Notes under the pieces: generated by a model
The model's database searches: none
The model's input: the letters and a program-made list of their open reading frames with translations, nothing else
Told to the model about the DNA's origin: nothing
Origin: a bacterium
GTDB taxonomy: Bacteria; Electryoneota; RPQS01
Assembly: GCA_016702305.1 (NCBI GenBank)
Contig: JADJEH010000001.1
Location: forward strand, 434,001 to 498,000
Length of the DNA stretch: 64,000 nt
Direction of reading: 5' to 3'
Shown here: one piece after another, positions 1 through 8,427 of the stretch
How the letters are laid out: every line of letters begins with the position of its first letter
Position numbering within the stretch: position 1 is the stretch's first letter
Program-made: the position numbers and the translations under genes

Positions 1-1
1 G

Positions 2-820
2 GCCCCGATCGTGGTGGAAGCGCCGGTCACCTTCAGTGAAGGCGTCGCTTCCTACTGCGCTAACTTTGACCTCACTGGTCTGCAGAGCATCCGCGCCACG
101 TTGAACGGTTCGTTCAGCGGTGGTGCCCCGATGGCGCCGATCACACAGGTCTATACGGTAGACACCGGTGCCCCGATCTTCACGAATGTTGATCCGGCTT
201 CCGATCCGGATAACCCGCTGGCCATTGGTGAAGCCCTCAACTTCCGAGTTGACTTTGCTGAAGTCGGTACGGTTGGTCTGGATCCGGAAAGCATCCGCAT
301 CTGGTGGACGACTGAAGATGGTGGCGCGATTGAGGGTACGTCGAACGTCAGCATCGCCGGCAACGGCCTGACGGGCTACGCAACCCTGGCCCTCGGCCCG
401 CAGACAGCTGGCGTGTACTACCTGCACGCAGACGTGAGCGACCTGGCCGGCAACCGTGCGACCGAGCAGTGGATGTACCGTGTCGGTCACGAGCAGATCA
501 ATCTTGGTGGCGAAACGTACAACTATCCGAATCCGTTCACGAAGGAAGACGGTCACACGACCTTCGTCCTGCCGATCGAACCGGGTTCCGGTGACGGTGC
601 GTACGTCAGCATCATGATCTACGACTTCTCGGGCCGCTTCGTCGCGAAGGTGTTCGATGGCGTACTTGCCGATAACAACGCGTCCATTACGTGGGCCGGT
701 ACCAACGACAAGGGCGAAGAAGTCGCCAACGGCGTGTACCTTGCCAACGTTAAGGTCACGGGCGATGGCGTCACCTTGAACAACATCGTGAAGGTCGCCT
801 ACAAAAAGGCGAGCAACTAA
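2..820 (+). CDS. Secreted protein with C-terminal FlgD-like/T9SS type A sorting domain (5' partial)
   Basis: The reading frame is open from the window edge, so the N-terminus is missing. The visible part has an Ig-like beta-sandwich stretch (around nt 380-480, with a DLAGN turn), then a C-terminal domain of about 100 residues opening with YNYPNPF and containing IYDFSGR and NGVYLANVKV. That pattern is the FlgD_ig/Por_Secre_tail C-terminal signal used in FCB bacteria to send proteins through the type IX system to the cell surface. The function of the missing upstream part cannot be judged. A strong hairpin terminator follows the stop codon. The sorting domain is clear from sequence; actual export by T9SS is inference, since no secretion genes lie in the window. 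Confidence 0.8.
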   Translation, partial: APIVVEAPVTFSEGVASYCANFDLTGLQSIRATLNGSFSGGAPMAPITQVYTVDTGAPIFTNVDPASDPDNPLAIGEALNFRVDFAEVGTVGLDPESIRIWWTTEDGGAIEGTSNVSIAGNGLTGYATLALGPQTAGVYYLHADVSDLAGNRATEQWMYRVGHEQINLGGETYNYPNPFTKEDGHTTFVLPIEPGSGDGAYVSIMIYDFSGRFVAKVFDGVLADNNASITWAGTNDKGEEVANGVYLANVKVTGDGVTLNNIVKVAYKKASN

Positions 821-833
821 TCAATAACCCGGT

Positions 834-870
834 GGGTGGGGAAGGGCAACCTTCCCCACCCCTGAGTTTT
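834..870 (+). terminator. Rho-independent terminator
   Basis: A perfect 12-bp G/C-rich stem (834-845 with 850-861) closes on a GCAA tetraloop and is followed after five bases by TTTT. It separates the upstream sorting-domain gene from the PorV/OmpA gene. Confidence 0.65.
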
Positions 871-926
871 CCCAATTCCGGAAGATGAAATACTTGAGAA
901 TAGCCGATAGGACAGGAGGAAGGGAT

Positions 927-2372
927 ATGACATCCCGAATTCGCAATACGGCGCTGGGCCTGTGCATGCTGATGCTGTTCGGTGTCTCTGCCGCCAACGC
1001 GCAAAACTACGCCGCACCGTTCCTGCGGATGGGCGTCGGGGCGCGAGCGATGGCGATGGGTACCGCCCAAACCGCCGTTGCCAAGGACGCGACCGCGGCT
1101 TACTGGAACCCGGCGGCGCTACATTGGCTCCACAAATTTGAAGTGGCGCTGATGTACACTGGCGGTCTGGAAGCCGATCGAAACTACAATTACATCGGTG
1201 CATCGCTGTGCGCGGAGAAGATTGGTACCTTCGGCCTTTCTTGGCTCAACGCAGGCATCACCGGAATCGGTCAGTATGACGAAACCGGGGCCAAGACCGG
1301 CAGCTTCGACGTGGGCGAAAACGCCTTCCAGTTGAGCTACGCACGTGGCCTCGGCAAGGGCTTCTCGCTCGGTTTGAGCGCGAAGTACTTGCAGGAAGAC
1401 CTTGCCGATAACGACGGCTGGGGTCTCGATGCAGGCTTGCTGTTCCGCGCGTACGACGAACTGCAGTTCGGTTTTATGATGCGTGACGCCGCCGGTGAAT
1501 ACGGCGACGACAACGTGCCTTATGAAGCCCGCTTCGGTGTCGGCGTGAACCCGTGGAAGGGTGTGACTCTGACGAGTGACATCAACAAGATCGAAGACGA
1601 AGACGCTTCGCTCGACCTCGGAGGCGCGTACGATTTCGAAGTCAGCGACAACGTGAGCTTCTATCTGGCCGCCGGTGTCAACGATATCGTTGAGACGGAT
1701 CAGGCCAATAGCGGTATCACAGCCGGCTTCGGTTTCGGATTCAAGAGCTTCGGCATTCAGTATGCCTACGTGGAAGAGCCGCAGGCGTTCTTGAATGAGA
1801 ATCACCGCATCTCGCTGAATTTCTTCTTCCAGGAGTGCAACGAGCTGACGAGCGCGATGGGTACGCTGAAGCGCGCCCGCCGCGAAGAAGCTATGGTGTG
1901 CAAGAACGACGGCCCGAAGGAATTCGTGCATCGTTACATCTTCGAAGGCAATCCGTCGCTGAAGCTCTCGCTTGAGCTGCTGCGTCCGGAACAGAAGGAT
2001 TCGATGGAAACCGTGTGGATGGAAACGGGCGGCGTCGTTAGCTTCCCGGGTATCAATTTCGCCACGGGTTCCGCGGAAATCACCGACGAGTTCGCACGCG
2101 TGCTCGACGGTGCTTCCAAGCTCATCAACGAGCATCCTGAAATCCAGCTTCTCGAAGTCCAAGGCCACACTGATAACACCGGTTCGGATGCGATCAACAA
2201 TCCGTTGTCGCAGGCCCGTGCCGATGCGGTGCGCAACTACTTGATCTCGCGCGGTGTTGATCCCAGCCGACTGGTGGCCAAGGGATATGGTTCGACCAAG
2301 CCTGTTGCCAGCAATGCCAACGAGCAGGGCCGTTACCAGAACCGCCGTATTGACCTCGTGCGCATTCGGTAA
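927..2372 (+). CDS. PorV/UPF0164-like outer-membrane barrel fused to a C-terminal OmpA peptidoglycan-binding domain
   Basis: The 481-residue product starts at the ATG at 927, chosen because an AGGAGGAAGGG ribosome binding site lies just upstream at 914-924; an in-frame ATG at 885 lacks one. A signal peptide (residues 1-25, ending ANAQ) leads to a PorV/UPF0164 barrel, recognised by VGARAMAMGTAQTAVAKD and YWNPAAL and by alternating amphipathic strands up to about residue 310. A linker is followed by an OmpA-like domain at about 370-481 with GHTDNTGSD, LSQ.RA, GYGS and the final NRRIDL. PorV-type proteins are outer-membrane components linked to T9SS substrate shuttling; OmpA domains bind peptidoglycan. 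A barrel anchored to the wall in one chain is the inference. PorV alone normally lacks the OmpA part. Confidence 0.82.
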   Translation: MTSRIRNTALGLCMLMLFGVSAANAQNYAAPFLRMGVGARAMAMGTAQTAVAKDATAAYWNPAALHWLHKFEVALMYTGGLEADRNYNYIGASLCAEKIGTFGLSWLNAGITGIGQYDETGAKTGSFDVGENAFQLSYARGLGKGFSLGLSAKYLQEDLADNDGWGLDAGLLFRAYDELQFGFMMRDAAGEYGDDNVPYEARFGVGVNPWKGVTLTSDINKIEDEDASLDLGGAYDFEVSDNVSFYLAAGVNDIVETDQANSGITAGFGFGFKSFGIQYAYVEEPQAFLNENHRISLNFFFQECNELTSAMGTLKRARREEAMVCKNDGPKEFVHRYIFEGNPSLKLSLELLRPEQKDSMETVWMETGGVVSFPGINFATGSAEITDEFARVLDGASKLINEHPEIQLLEVQGHTDNTGSDAINNPLSQARADAVRNYLISRGVDPSRLVAKGYGSTKPVASNANEQGRYQNRRIDLVRIR

Positions 2373-2394
2373 GCGTTACTACCTTTGATACTGT

Positions 2395-2433
2395 GTCGAG
2401 GAGTGTTGCGGAAACCGTCCGCCACTCCTCGAC
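2395..2433 (+). terminator. Long hairpin after the PorV/OmpA gene, possible terminator
   Basis: An 11-bp perfect outer stem (2395-2405 with 2423-2433) encloses a second 5-bp stem (2408-2412 with 2418-2422). There is no immediate U-tract (TTTT comes only at about 2454), so it may be a terminator, an mRNA-stabilising structure or both. Confidence 0.45.
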
Positions 2434-2471
2434 TCACTCCATGAGTTCTCGTTTTAACCTGTGAGCAGGCC

Positions 2472-3821
2472 ATGAAGAGAATCGGTTATGTGTTAATCTC
2501 CGCTGTCGCGGTGCTGGCGGTTTATGCACTGTCACTTGCGCAGTTGGAATCACGCAATGCTTCGGCTAAGTATCTCTTGCGTGTCATGGACGGCCCTGAT
2601 GCGCGGGCTTACTTTGGTTCCGCGGTTGAAGGCGCCTATGCCTGGACCGGCGGCAACAAGCTGTATGCTGTGTCGTACACGGGCGAAAACGCCGGACCCG
2701 TGTCGCGCGGCGCCGTGCATTTCTATGACGGTCTGCTGGCCAATGATCCCGTGCTGACCATCCGCGGACAGGAAGACGGCGAACTGTTCGGCTCTTCGAT
2801 GTCCACCGGCGATTTCAACGGTGACGGTACTCCCGACTTGGCGATTGCCGCTGAGGGTGGCCAGGGCACCGGGAGCAAGCCGGCCGGTAAAGTCTATCTT
2901 TATCTTGGCGGCGCGAACTTCGGATCGGCTGCCGCGGTCATCACCGTCGGCGAGAGCAAAGACTCGTTCGGCCGTTCGATTGACATGACGCGCGACGTGA
3001 ACGGCGACAGCTTTGCCGACCTCGTCGTGGGAGCTCCGCACTCCGCCAAGAACGGTGCGACTGCGGGTCGGGTCTACGTGTATTTCGGCAATGCGAACGG
3101 CACGGCCAAGAGCCCCGATCTCGAAAGCAAGCTTGGTACGCTGAATGATCTTTATGGGACCTCGGTCTCAAGCGGTGATATTACCGGCGATGGCCAAGCT
3201 GATATCGTTGTTGGCGCTCCGCATTACGGCACGGAAGCGACGTATTACGGCGCTGTGTACGTTTTCAAGGGCGGCAAGGGCATAGATGTATCCAAGCCTA
3301 CAAGGCTCTACAAGGGCGAACTGACCAGCTTCCAGGACCAGTATGGTTGGTCCACGGCAATCGTCGCGGATCAGACCGGTGACGGCGTGGCGGAATTGGT
3401 CGTGGGCGCGCCTCAGTTCACCAGCGGTGGCAAGCAGTTGGGAAAAGTCTACGTGTATCACGGTGGCGCGACTCTGCCGGACAACGCCAACGCGACATTC
3501 ACAGGTGGGGTAGAAGCCGGGCGCTATGGCGAACGCGTGTTTGCGCTGGGCGACCTGAACGGCGACGGGAAGGGTGACTGGGCGGCGCAGGCGGCGAATG
3601 CTAATCAGGCACGCGGCGTGGTCTATTTCTACTATGGTGGCTGGGAGACGGACTTCTACCAGTTCTCGGGTGAGAACATCGCTGATGCGGCCGGGAATAG
3701 CGTCTCGTCGTTCGGCGACTTAGACGGCAATGGAGCGCCCGATCTGGGCGTTGGGGGCCGCTGGTGGGATCAGGATGTCATGGAAAATGTCGGGCGTGTT
3801 TATCTGCTTAGCGTTCAGTAG
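2472..3821 (+). CDS. Secreted FG-GAP/integrin-alpha-like beta-propeller protein
   Basis: The 449-residue product begins with a signal peptide (hydrophobic residues 5-22, then SLAQ). At least six FG-GAP repeats follow, each with a calcium-binding DxNGDG-type loop and a hydrophobic strand such as ADLVVGAP; they occur at about residues 110, 175, 235, 305, 360 and 415. This spacing fits a single seven-bladed integrin-alpha-type propeller. Such proteins are secreted or surface-exposed and bind ligands or calcium. There is no C-terminal sorting domain, unlike its neighbours, so it may be periplasmic or released by another route. A terminator-like hairpin follows. The fold is clear; the ligand is unknown. 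Confidence 0.8.
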   Translation: MKRIGYVLISAVAVLAVYALSLAQLESRNASAKYLLRVMDGPDARAYFGSAVEGAYAWTGGNKLYAVSYTGENAGPVSRGAVHFYDGLLANDPVLTIRGQEDGELFGSSMSTGDFNGDGTPDLAIAAEGGQGTGSKPAGKVYLYLGGANFGSAAAVITVGESKDSFGRSIDMTRDVNGDSFADLVVGAPHSAKNGATAGRVYVYFGNANGTAKSPDLESKLGTLNDLYGTSVSSGDITGDGQADIVVGAPHYGTEATYYGAVYVFKGGKGIDVSKPTRLYKGELTSFQDQYGWSTAIVADQTGDGVAELVVGAPQFTSGGKQLGKVYVYHGGATLPDNANATFTGGVEAGRYGERVFALGDLNGDGKGDWAAQAANANQARGVVYFYYGGWETDFYQFSGENIADAAGNSVSSFGDLDGNGAPDLGVGGRWWDQDVMENVGRVYLLSVQ

Positions 3822-3866
3822 GCGGCCTGCTGGAATACGAAGTCCGAATTTAGAATTTGGATATTG

Positions 3867-3892
3867 GCGCGGCTCCTCGGGGTCGCGCTTTT
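3867..3892 (+). terminator. Rho-independent terminator after the FG-GAP gene
   Basis: A 9-bp stem with two wobble pairs (3867-3875 with 3880-3888) and a CTCG loop is followed directly by TTTT. Confidence 0.55.
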
Positions 3893-3927
3893 CTATTGTA
3901 GAATTTTGGGCTGGAAGGTGGGAATGA

Positions 3928-4371
3928 CGAACGCGGGAACGGCTGGCGGTTCTCGTAGCTCGAACCGTCGCTACCCTTCGTTCGATTAGAGTGCGCGCGA
4001 CACGAGCTTGCAAATTTGGTCAGTTGATTCACGTTGATCACTTGCAAGGCGGATCGCGCTACTTCCGCTGGAATCCGCTCGATGCAGAAGAAGATCATCC
4101 GAGTGTACCTGAGAAATTCTCCCTCTCCGCCTACCCCAACCCCTTCAACCCCACAACTACCCTCTCCTTCACGCTGCCGCGCAGCGCGGAGGTGGCGCTG
4201 ACGATTCGCAATGTGCTGGGGCAAGAGGTTGAGAGCGTGAGCATGGGAAGAATGAACGCAGGCGAACACCGTTGTGCCGTCAACGCCGAGCGCTGGGCCT
4301 CGGGCATCTACTTTGCCTCCGTCGCGGCGGGGGAGTGGGTGCAAACGGTCAAGGTAGTCGTGCTGAAATGA
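3928..4371 (+). pseudogene. Orphan T9SS type A sorting domain, probable gene remnant
   Basis: The frame is open from 3928 to the TGA at 4369-4371, but no ATG with a ribosome binding site or signal peptide lies ahead of it. The conserved part begins near 4105 (PEKFSLSAYPNPFNPTT) and runs through VRNVLGQEV-type strands to GIYFASV and a terminal VVLK, a textbook FlgD-like sorting domain of about 85 residues. Upstream residues are low in similarity to anything recognisable. The likeliest reading is the 3' end of a decayed surface-protein gene; an alternative is an assembly or recombination scar. A secreted stand-alone domain is unlikely because no export signal is visible. Confidence 0.6.
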
Positions 4372-4610
4372 CAGGTGATTAATACGGGACGATTCGGATT
4401 GTCAGGCCGGACTTGACGCATATTCTCCCCAGCAAGCTGAGCGCTCCGGCGAAAAGCGAGGAGGTACCGGCCACAGAAACGCGACCCCGTCGTCGTTTCG
4501 ATGGCCACTTGTTCAGAAACTTCCGAGGGTCTCTTCTGTTGAACATGTTGAAGTGCGTATAACTTGTCATATCGCAAATACAGGTATAACAATTGCAAAG
4601 CATCTTACAG

Positions 4611-4635
4611 GGGGCAACGGGCAGCCCCTTTTTCA
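4611..4635 (+). terminator. Terminator-like hairpin upstream of the glycan locus
   Basis: A short GGGGC/GCCCC stem (4611-4615 with 4624-4628) with an 8-base loop is followed by a run of T residues. It would insulate the locus from upstream transcription. Confidence 0.4.
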
Positions 4636-4664
4636 TTGCTTTTCTGCCCTCCTCTTTGTATATT
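4636..4664 (+). promoter_or_regulatory. Candidate promoter of the glycan locus
   Basis: TTGCTT (4636-4641), a 17-base spacer and TATATT (4659-4664) precede the dehydrogenase start at 4703 by about 38 bases. The same spacing and -10 shape recur at other genes in the window. Confidence 0.5.
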
Positions 4665-4702
4665 TAGAGTCACCGATTTTCGGTAAGGACACCAAGAACT
4701 TT

Positions 4703-6010
4703 ATGATTCTGAACGAGTTAAAAAAGAAGGCCCAGGACCGGACGCTGAAAGTCGGCGTCGTAGGACTGGGTTACGTCGGGCTACCGCTCGCCGTTCAGTT
4801 CGCCGCCAAGGGCATTTCTGTCACCGGCATTGATATCACCCAGGGTAAGGTTGACCGGATCAATGCGGGCGACAATTACATCCTTGACGTGGATAGCAAG
4901 GTGCTGGCCGAGTGCGTCAAAAAAGGCACGCTCAAGGCCACCAGCGATTACGCCGTTATCCGCGAGCTCGATGCTATTTCGATCTGCGTGCCGACGCCGC
5001 TGCGCAAAACGGGCGATCCGGATATCTCGTACATTCTCGCCGCGCGCGACGAGATTCTCAAGTACGCGCATCCCGGTCTCTTGATCGTGCTGGAGAGCAC
5101 GACCTATCCCGGCACCACCGACGAATTGATGGTCCCCGCATTCGAGGAAATGGGCCTCAAGGTCGGACAGGACGTGTTCATCGCGTTCTCGCCCGAGCGC
5201 GTTGATCCGGGCAACGAGAAATACGGCACGCACAATACGCCGAAAGTTATCGGCGGGTCCACACCCGCCTGCATGGAAGTGGCTGAAGCGATTTACGGGC
5301 TGGTCATCGAACAGATCGTGCCCGTGTCGAGTACACAGGCCGCCGAAATGGTCAAGCTGCTTGAAAACACGTTCCGCTCGATTAACATCGGACTCGTGAA
5401 CGAGCTCGCAATCATGTGCAAGATTCTCGGCGTGGACGTGTGGGAAGTGATTCGCGCAGCCTCCACGAAGCCGTTCGGCTTCATGCCGTTCTATCCGGGA
5501 CCTGGTCTCGGCGGTCACTGCATCCCGATTGATCCGATCTACCTTTCGTGGAAGCTCAAGACGCTGAAATACCGCGCGCGTTTCATCGAATTAGCCGACG
5601 ACATCAACACCAAGATGCCGGATTACGTCACGGAACGCGTGGCCGAAGCGCTGAATGATCTCGGGAAGTCGGTCAAGGGCACGAAAATCCTGGTGATGGG
5701 CGTGGCCTATAAGCGCGACATTGACGACGTACGCGAATCGCCGTCGCTCGACATCATTGAACTGTTTATCAAACGCGGCGCGACCGTGGATTATCACGAT
5801 CCGTTCATCGCCGAGGTAGAGACGGCCAATCACAAGCATAAGTCGGTGCCGTTCACACCGGAACAGCTCAAAAAGTATGACGCCGCCGTGATCTGCACGG
5901 ATCACCGCGTTATTGACTACGACATGTTGACGAACAGTGTGCCGCTGGTGTTCGATGCGCGCAACGCGACGGCCAAATTGGGCCGCCGTGACAACGTGGT
6001 CAAACTCTAA
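4703..6010 (+). CDS. UDP-N-acetyl-hexosamine 6-dehydrogenase (WbpA/WecC family)
   Basis: This NAD-dependent enzyme oxidises C6 of a UDP-amino sugar twice to give the UDP-uronic acid. The 435-residue product starts at the ATG at 4703, preceded by AAGGAC; the frame is open further upstream but that part does not resemble the family. The Rossmann motif GVVGLGYVGLPLA lies near residues 18-30, and the catalytic cysteine is C273 in GGHCIPIDP. The GHCIPIDP form and the PTPLRKTGDPD stretch are typical of WbpA/WecC rather than of UDP-glucose dehydrogenase, a separate copy of which lies at 17733. With the epimerase at 9836 and aminotransferase at 10780 it fits a UDP-GlcNAcA-derived sugar route; the exact substrate (GlcNAc or ManNAc) is not settled by sequence reading. 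Confidence 0.88.
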   Translation: MILNELKKKAQDRTLKVGVVGLGYVGLPLAVQFAAKGISVTGIDITQGKVDRINAGDNYILDVDSKVLAECVKKGTLKATSDYAVIRELDAISICVPTPLRKTGDPDISYILAARDEILKYAHPGLLIVLESTTYPGTTDELMVPAFEEMGLKVGQDVFIAFSPERVDPGNEKYGTHNTPKVIGGSTPACMEVAEAIYGLVIEQIVPVSSTQAAEMVKLLENTFRSINIGLVNELAIMCKILGVDVWEVIRAASTKPFGFMPFYPGPGLGGHCIPIDPIYLSWKLKTLKYRARFIELADDINTKMPDYVTERVAEALNDLGKSVKGTKILVMGVAYKRDIDDVRESPSLDIIELFIKRGATVDYHDPFIAEVETANHKHKSVPFTPEQLKKYDAAVICTDHRVIDYDMLTNSVPLVFDARNATAKLGRRDNVVKL

Positions 6011-6022
6011 ACGCGGGCGTAC

Positions 6023-6925
6023 GTGAACCGCCTGTCCGCCATTATCGAATTGCTGCGCCCGGCGCAGTGGTCGAAGAACATGATTCTCTTCGCCGCGGTG
6101 CTGTTCTCGCCCGCGCGCGTTGTGCTCAGTAATCCTGAAGTGATCCTGCAGGCGCTGGAGGGCTTTGCGGTCTTCTGCATGCTCTCGAGCGCGGTCTATG
6201 CGCTGAACGATCTGCTCGACTTACAGGCTGATCGCGAGCATCCCAAGAAAAAGAACAGACCGATCGCCTCCGGGCGCGTGTCGCCGGCGATGGCCGGAGC
6301 ATTGTCGGTGGCGTTAGGCGGGATCGCCGTTGCGTGGGCGTTCTATCTTGACAAGTTCTTCGGCATGGTCGGCATCGCCTACCTGGCCGCGAATCTCGCA
6401 TACTCGCTGGGATTGAAGCGCGCCGTGATTCTTGACGTGCTCATCTTGTCACTCGGCTTCGTGCTGCGCGCAGTTGGCGGTGTGGCGATTGTTCGCGCGA
6501 TATTGCCCGAAGTGTATCTTTCCTACTGGCTGATTCTGTGCGCGTTCCTGCTCTCCCTGTTTCTGGCGTTGGCCAAACGGCGGCATGAAATCGCGCTGTT
6601 GGGCGAAGCTGCGGCGTCGCATCGCCCGAGTTTGGCGGCCTATAACCTGCACTTCATTGACCAGATGATCGCCGCGCTGTCCGCGGCGACGCTGGTGGCC
6701 TACAGCCTCTACACGATTTCCGACGACACGGTGAGCCGCTACGGCACGCACGCGCTGTTTTGGACGCTGCCGTTCGTCGTCTATGGCATCTTTCGCTACC
6801 TCTACCTGATCTACACACGCGGCGAAGGCGGCGATCCGTCCAAGCTGCTCGTGCGGGATCGCGCCACCTTGCTGAATGTGGCCATGTGGGCGTTGACCAC
6901 GGCCGCGATCGTCTATTGGAATTGA
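6023..6925 (+). CDS. Decaprenyl-phosphate phosphoribosyltransferase-like UbiA-family membrane enzyme
   Basis: The 300-residue polytopic protein begins at a GTG 12 bases after the dehydrogenase. It has about eight to nine hydrophobic segments and both UbiA aspartate motifs: NDLLDLQAD near residue 62 and the LKRAVILDVL region near 132. The N-terminal RPAQWSKNMILFAA and HPKKKNRPIASG are characteristic of the DPPR-synthase branch (Rv3806c type), which transfers 5-phosphoribose from PRPP to a polyprenyl phosphate. In actinobacteria this feeds arabinan synthesis; homologues elsewhere are often near polysaccharide genes, as here. Family membership is clear; the exact lipid and sugar are inference. 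Confidence 0.8.
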   Translation: MNRLSAIIELLRPAQWSKNMILFAAVLFSPARVVLSNPEVILQALEGFAVFCMLSSAVYALNDLLDLQADREHPKKKNRPIASGRVSPAMAGALSVALGGIAVAWAFYLDKFFGMVGIAYLAANLAYSLGLKRAVILDVLILSLGFVLRAVGGVAIVRAILPEVYLSYWLILCAFLLSLFLALAKRRHEIALLGEAAASHRPSLAAYNLHFIDQMIAALSAATLVAYSLYTISDDTVSRYGTHALFWTLPFVVYGIFRYLYLIYTRGEGGDPSKLLVRDRATLLNVAMWALTTAAIVYWN

Positions 6926-6933
6926 AAGCAAGA

Positions 6934-8424
6934 ATGAAGAGCGATTTTCGTCTGACGGCACTCCTGAGCATTTTGATTTACGCTCTGCTGCTCATCTCCT
7001 GCAAAGGAGAGGACGACAGCCAGAGCGGTATCGTGGGCCGTGTGACCGCAGCAGAAGGCGGCGGCGGTGGTGCGATCGTAAAGCTGATCAAGGCACCCAA
7101 TCCGGAAGACGACTCGTCCATCTGGTCGGTGAACGACGACGAACCGCAATTGGGTTTTCCGTATGCCCTCGAATTCACATTTGACCATCGCCCGTTGACC
7201 ACGGAACAGGTTGATACGGCCAACGGCAGCGGTGAATTTCGCTTTGAACAGGTGGTCGCCGGCGACTACGTCATAATCGCCGAGAAACCCGGTCATGGCT
7301 GGTCGGTTCCGAAAAAACTCTCTACGTCCGGCGGCGACGTGGATGTCGGCGAGTTACGATTGCCGCTCGAAGTCGTGATCGAAGAGCAATTCGTCATCAC
7401 TGAGAACACGACGTGGGAATCCGGCGTACATTACGTCGTGAAAGATAACTTTCTGGTCGTAGACGATGGCGTGACGCTAACGATCGAACCGGGCGCAATT
7501 GTACGCATCGTCGGCGCCGGATCAATTGAGGTAGACGGCACGTTAATCGCCCGCGGCGAGCCTGACAACTTCGTACGGTTCATGGCCAATGAGTATGTCG
7601 GACGCCGCGCGGATCGCTGGATATACGTGAAGTTCAACGATGGCGCAACGCCGCCCGATCTCGAGTACTGCGCGTTCCGCGACGGTTCGACGGCACTCGA
7701 CCTTGAAACGAACGGCGGCACGGTAGACCATTGCTACTTCAATGGCATTACTGCGGAGGGCGTCAACGCGCGATTCCAACCGCCGACGGTGACGAATTGT
7801 GTGTTTGAAGGCGTCGGCACGGGCGTGTTCAATTCGTCCACGACGGGATTGGAGGTGCAGCGTTCGATATTCCAGGGATGTGACCCGTTTGCGATCGTGC
7901 TGAAAAGCATGACGGACGTAGACATCTACTGCAACTGGTTTCGCGACTGCGGCGGAACGGACACCAGCGGCAGCGGAGACCGCGGCGTTATAAAGCTTGA
8001 CATCGTCAACACGTCGCAATTCCGCAATAACGTGTTCGAGACCTCGTGGTACGCCTTTCAGATCGGCTCGTTCGTGGACTCGACGACGCGAATTCATCAC
8101 AACAACTTCGCCCGCATGAACTCGGTGATGAACATCGGCGTCACTGAAGACGAACGTGGCCCGTCGTTTCCGAATCTAATTTACAACTGTTTCTCCAGCG
8201 TAGACTTTTTCGTGGTCTTCTTTAACTGCAATCAGCACAACACCGAAGACATGAACGCCACGCGCAATTCCTGGGGAACATCCAGTCTATTTGAAATCTA
8301 TGACAGATATGTTCATGATCGCGACGACGACGGCACGTGCCCGACTGTTAACGTCTCACCGATCATGACTAGCTGCTCAGCCATCCAGACCGAAACCGGC
8401 GTACCGGCCGGCATCTGCCCATAA
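6934..8424 (+). CDS. Lipoprotein with right-handed parallel beta-helix
   Basis: The 496-residue product starts at the ATG at 6934, 8 bases after the UbiA-family gene. Its N-terminus is a lipoprotein signal with lipobox LLISC (cysteine at residue 23). A carboxypeptidase-regulatory-like beta domain follows (about 28-140, GIVGRVTA through GDYVIIAEKPG). From about 150 the repeating pattern of short strands with asparagine and cysteine turns (TNCVFEG, VQRSIFQG, FRNNVFE) marks a parallel beta-helix of the PbH1/pectate-lyase-like type. Such folds bind or cleave polysaccharide. Lipoprotein placement inside the glycan operon suggests a periplasmic or outer-membrane role in handling the polymer. No catalytic residues can be assigned by eye. 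Confidence 0.72.
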   Translation: MKSDFRLTALLSILIYALLLISCKGEDDSQSGIVGRVTAAEGGGGGAIVKLIKAPNPEDDSSIWSVNDDEPQLGFPYALEFTFDHRPLTTEQVDTANGSGEFRFEQVVAGDYVIIAEKPGHGWSVPKKLSTSGGDVDVGELRLPLEVVIEEQFVITENTTWESGVHYVVKDNFLVVDDGVTLTIEPGAIVRIVGAGSIEVDGTLIARGEPDNFVRFMANEYVGRRADRWIYVKFNDGATPPDLEYCAFRDGSTALDLETNGGTVDHCYFNGITAEGVNARFQPPTVTNCVFEGVGTGVFNSSTTGLEVQRSIFQGCDPFAIVLKSMTDVDIYCNWFRDCGGTDTSGSGDRGVIKLDIVNTSQFRNNVFETSWYAFQIGSFVDSTTRIHHNNFARMNSVMNIGVTEDERGPSFPNLIYNCFSSVDFFVVFFNCNQHNTEDMNATRNSWGTSSLFEIYDRYVHDRDDDGTCPTVNVSPIMTSCSAIQTETGVPAGICP

Positions 8425-8427
8425 TCC

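Larger units (their letters stand above)
4372..4702. other. Intergenic region before the glycan locus
   Basis: Nothing coding is convincing here on either strand. It holds a terminator-like hairpin at 4611-4635 and a promoter-like sequence at 4636-4664, both listed separately. The first 240 bases show no feature I can name. Confidence 0.5.
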
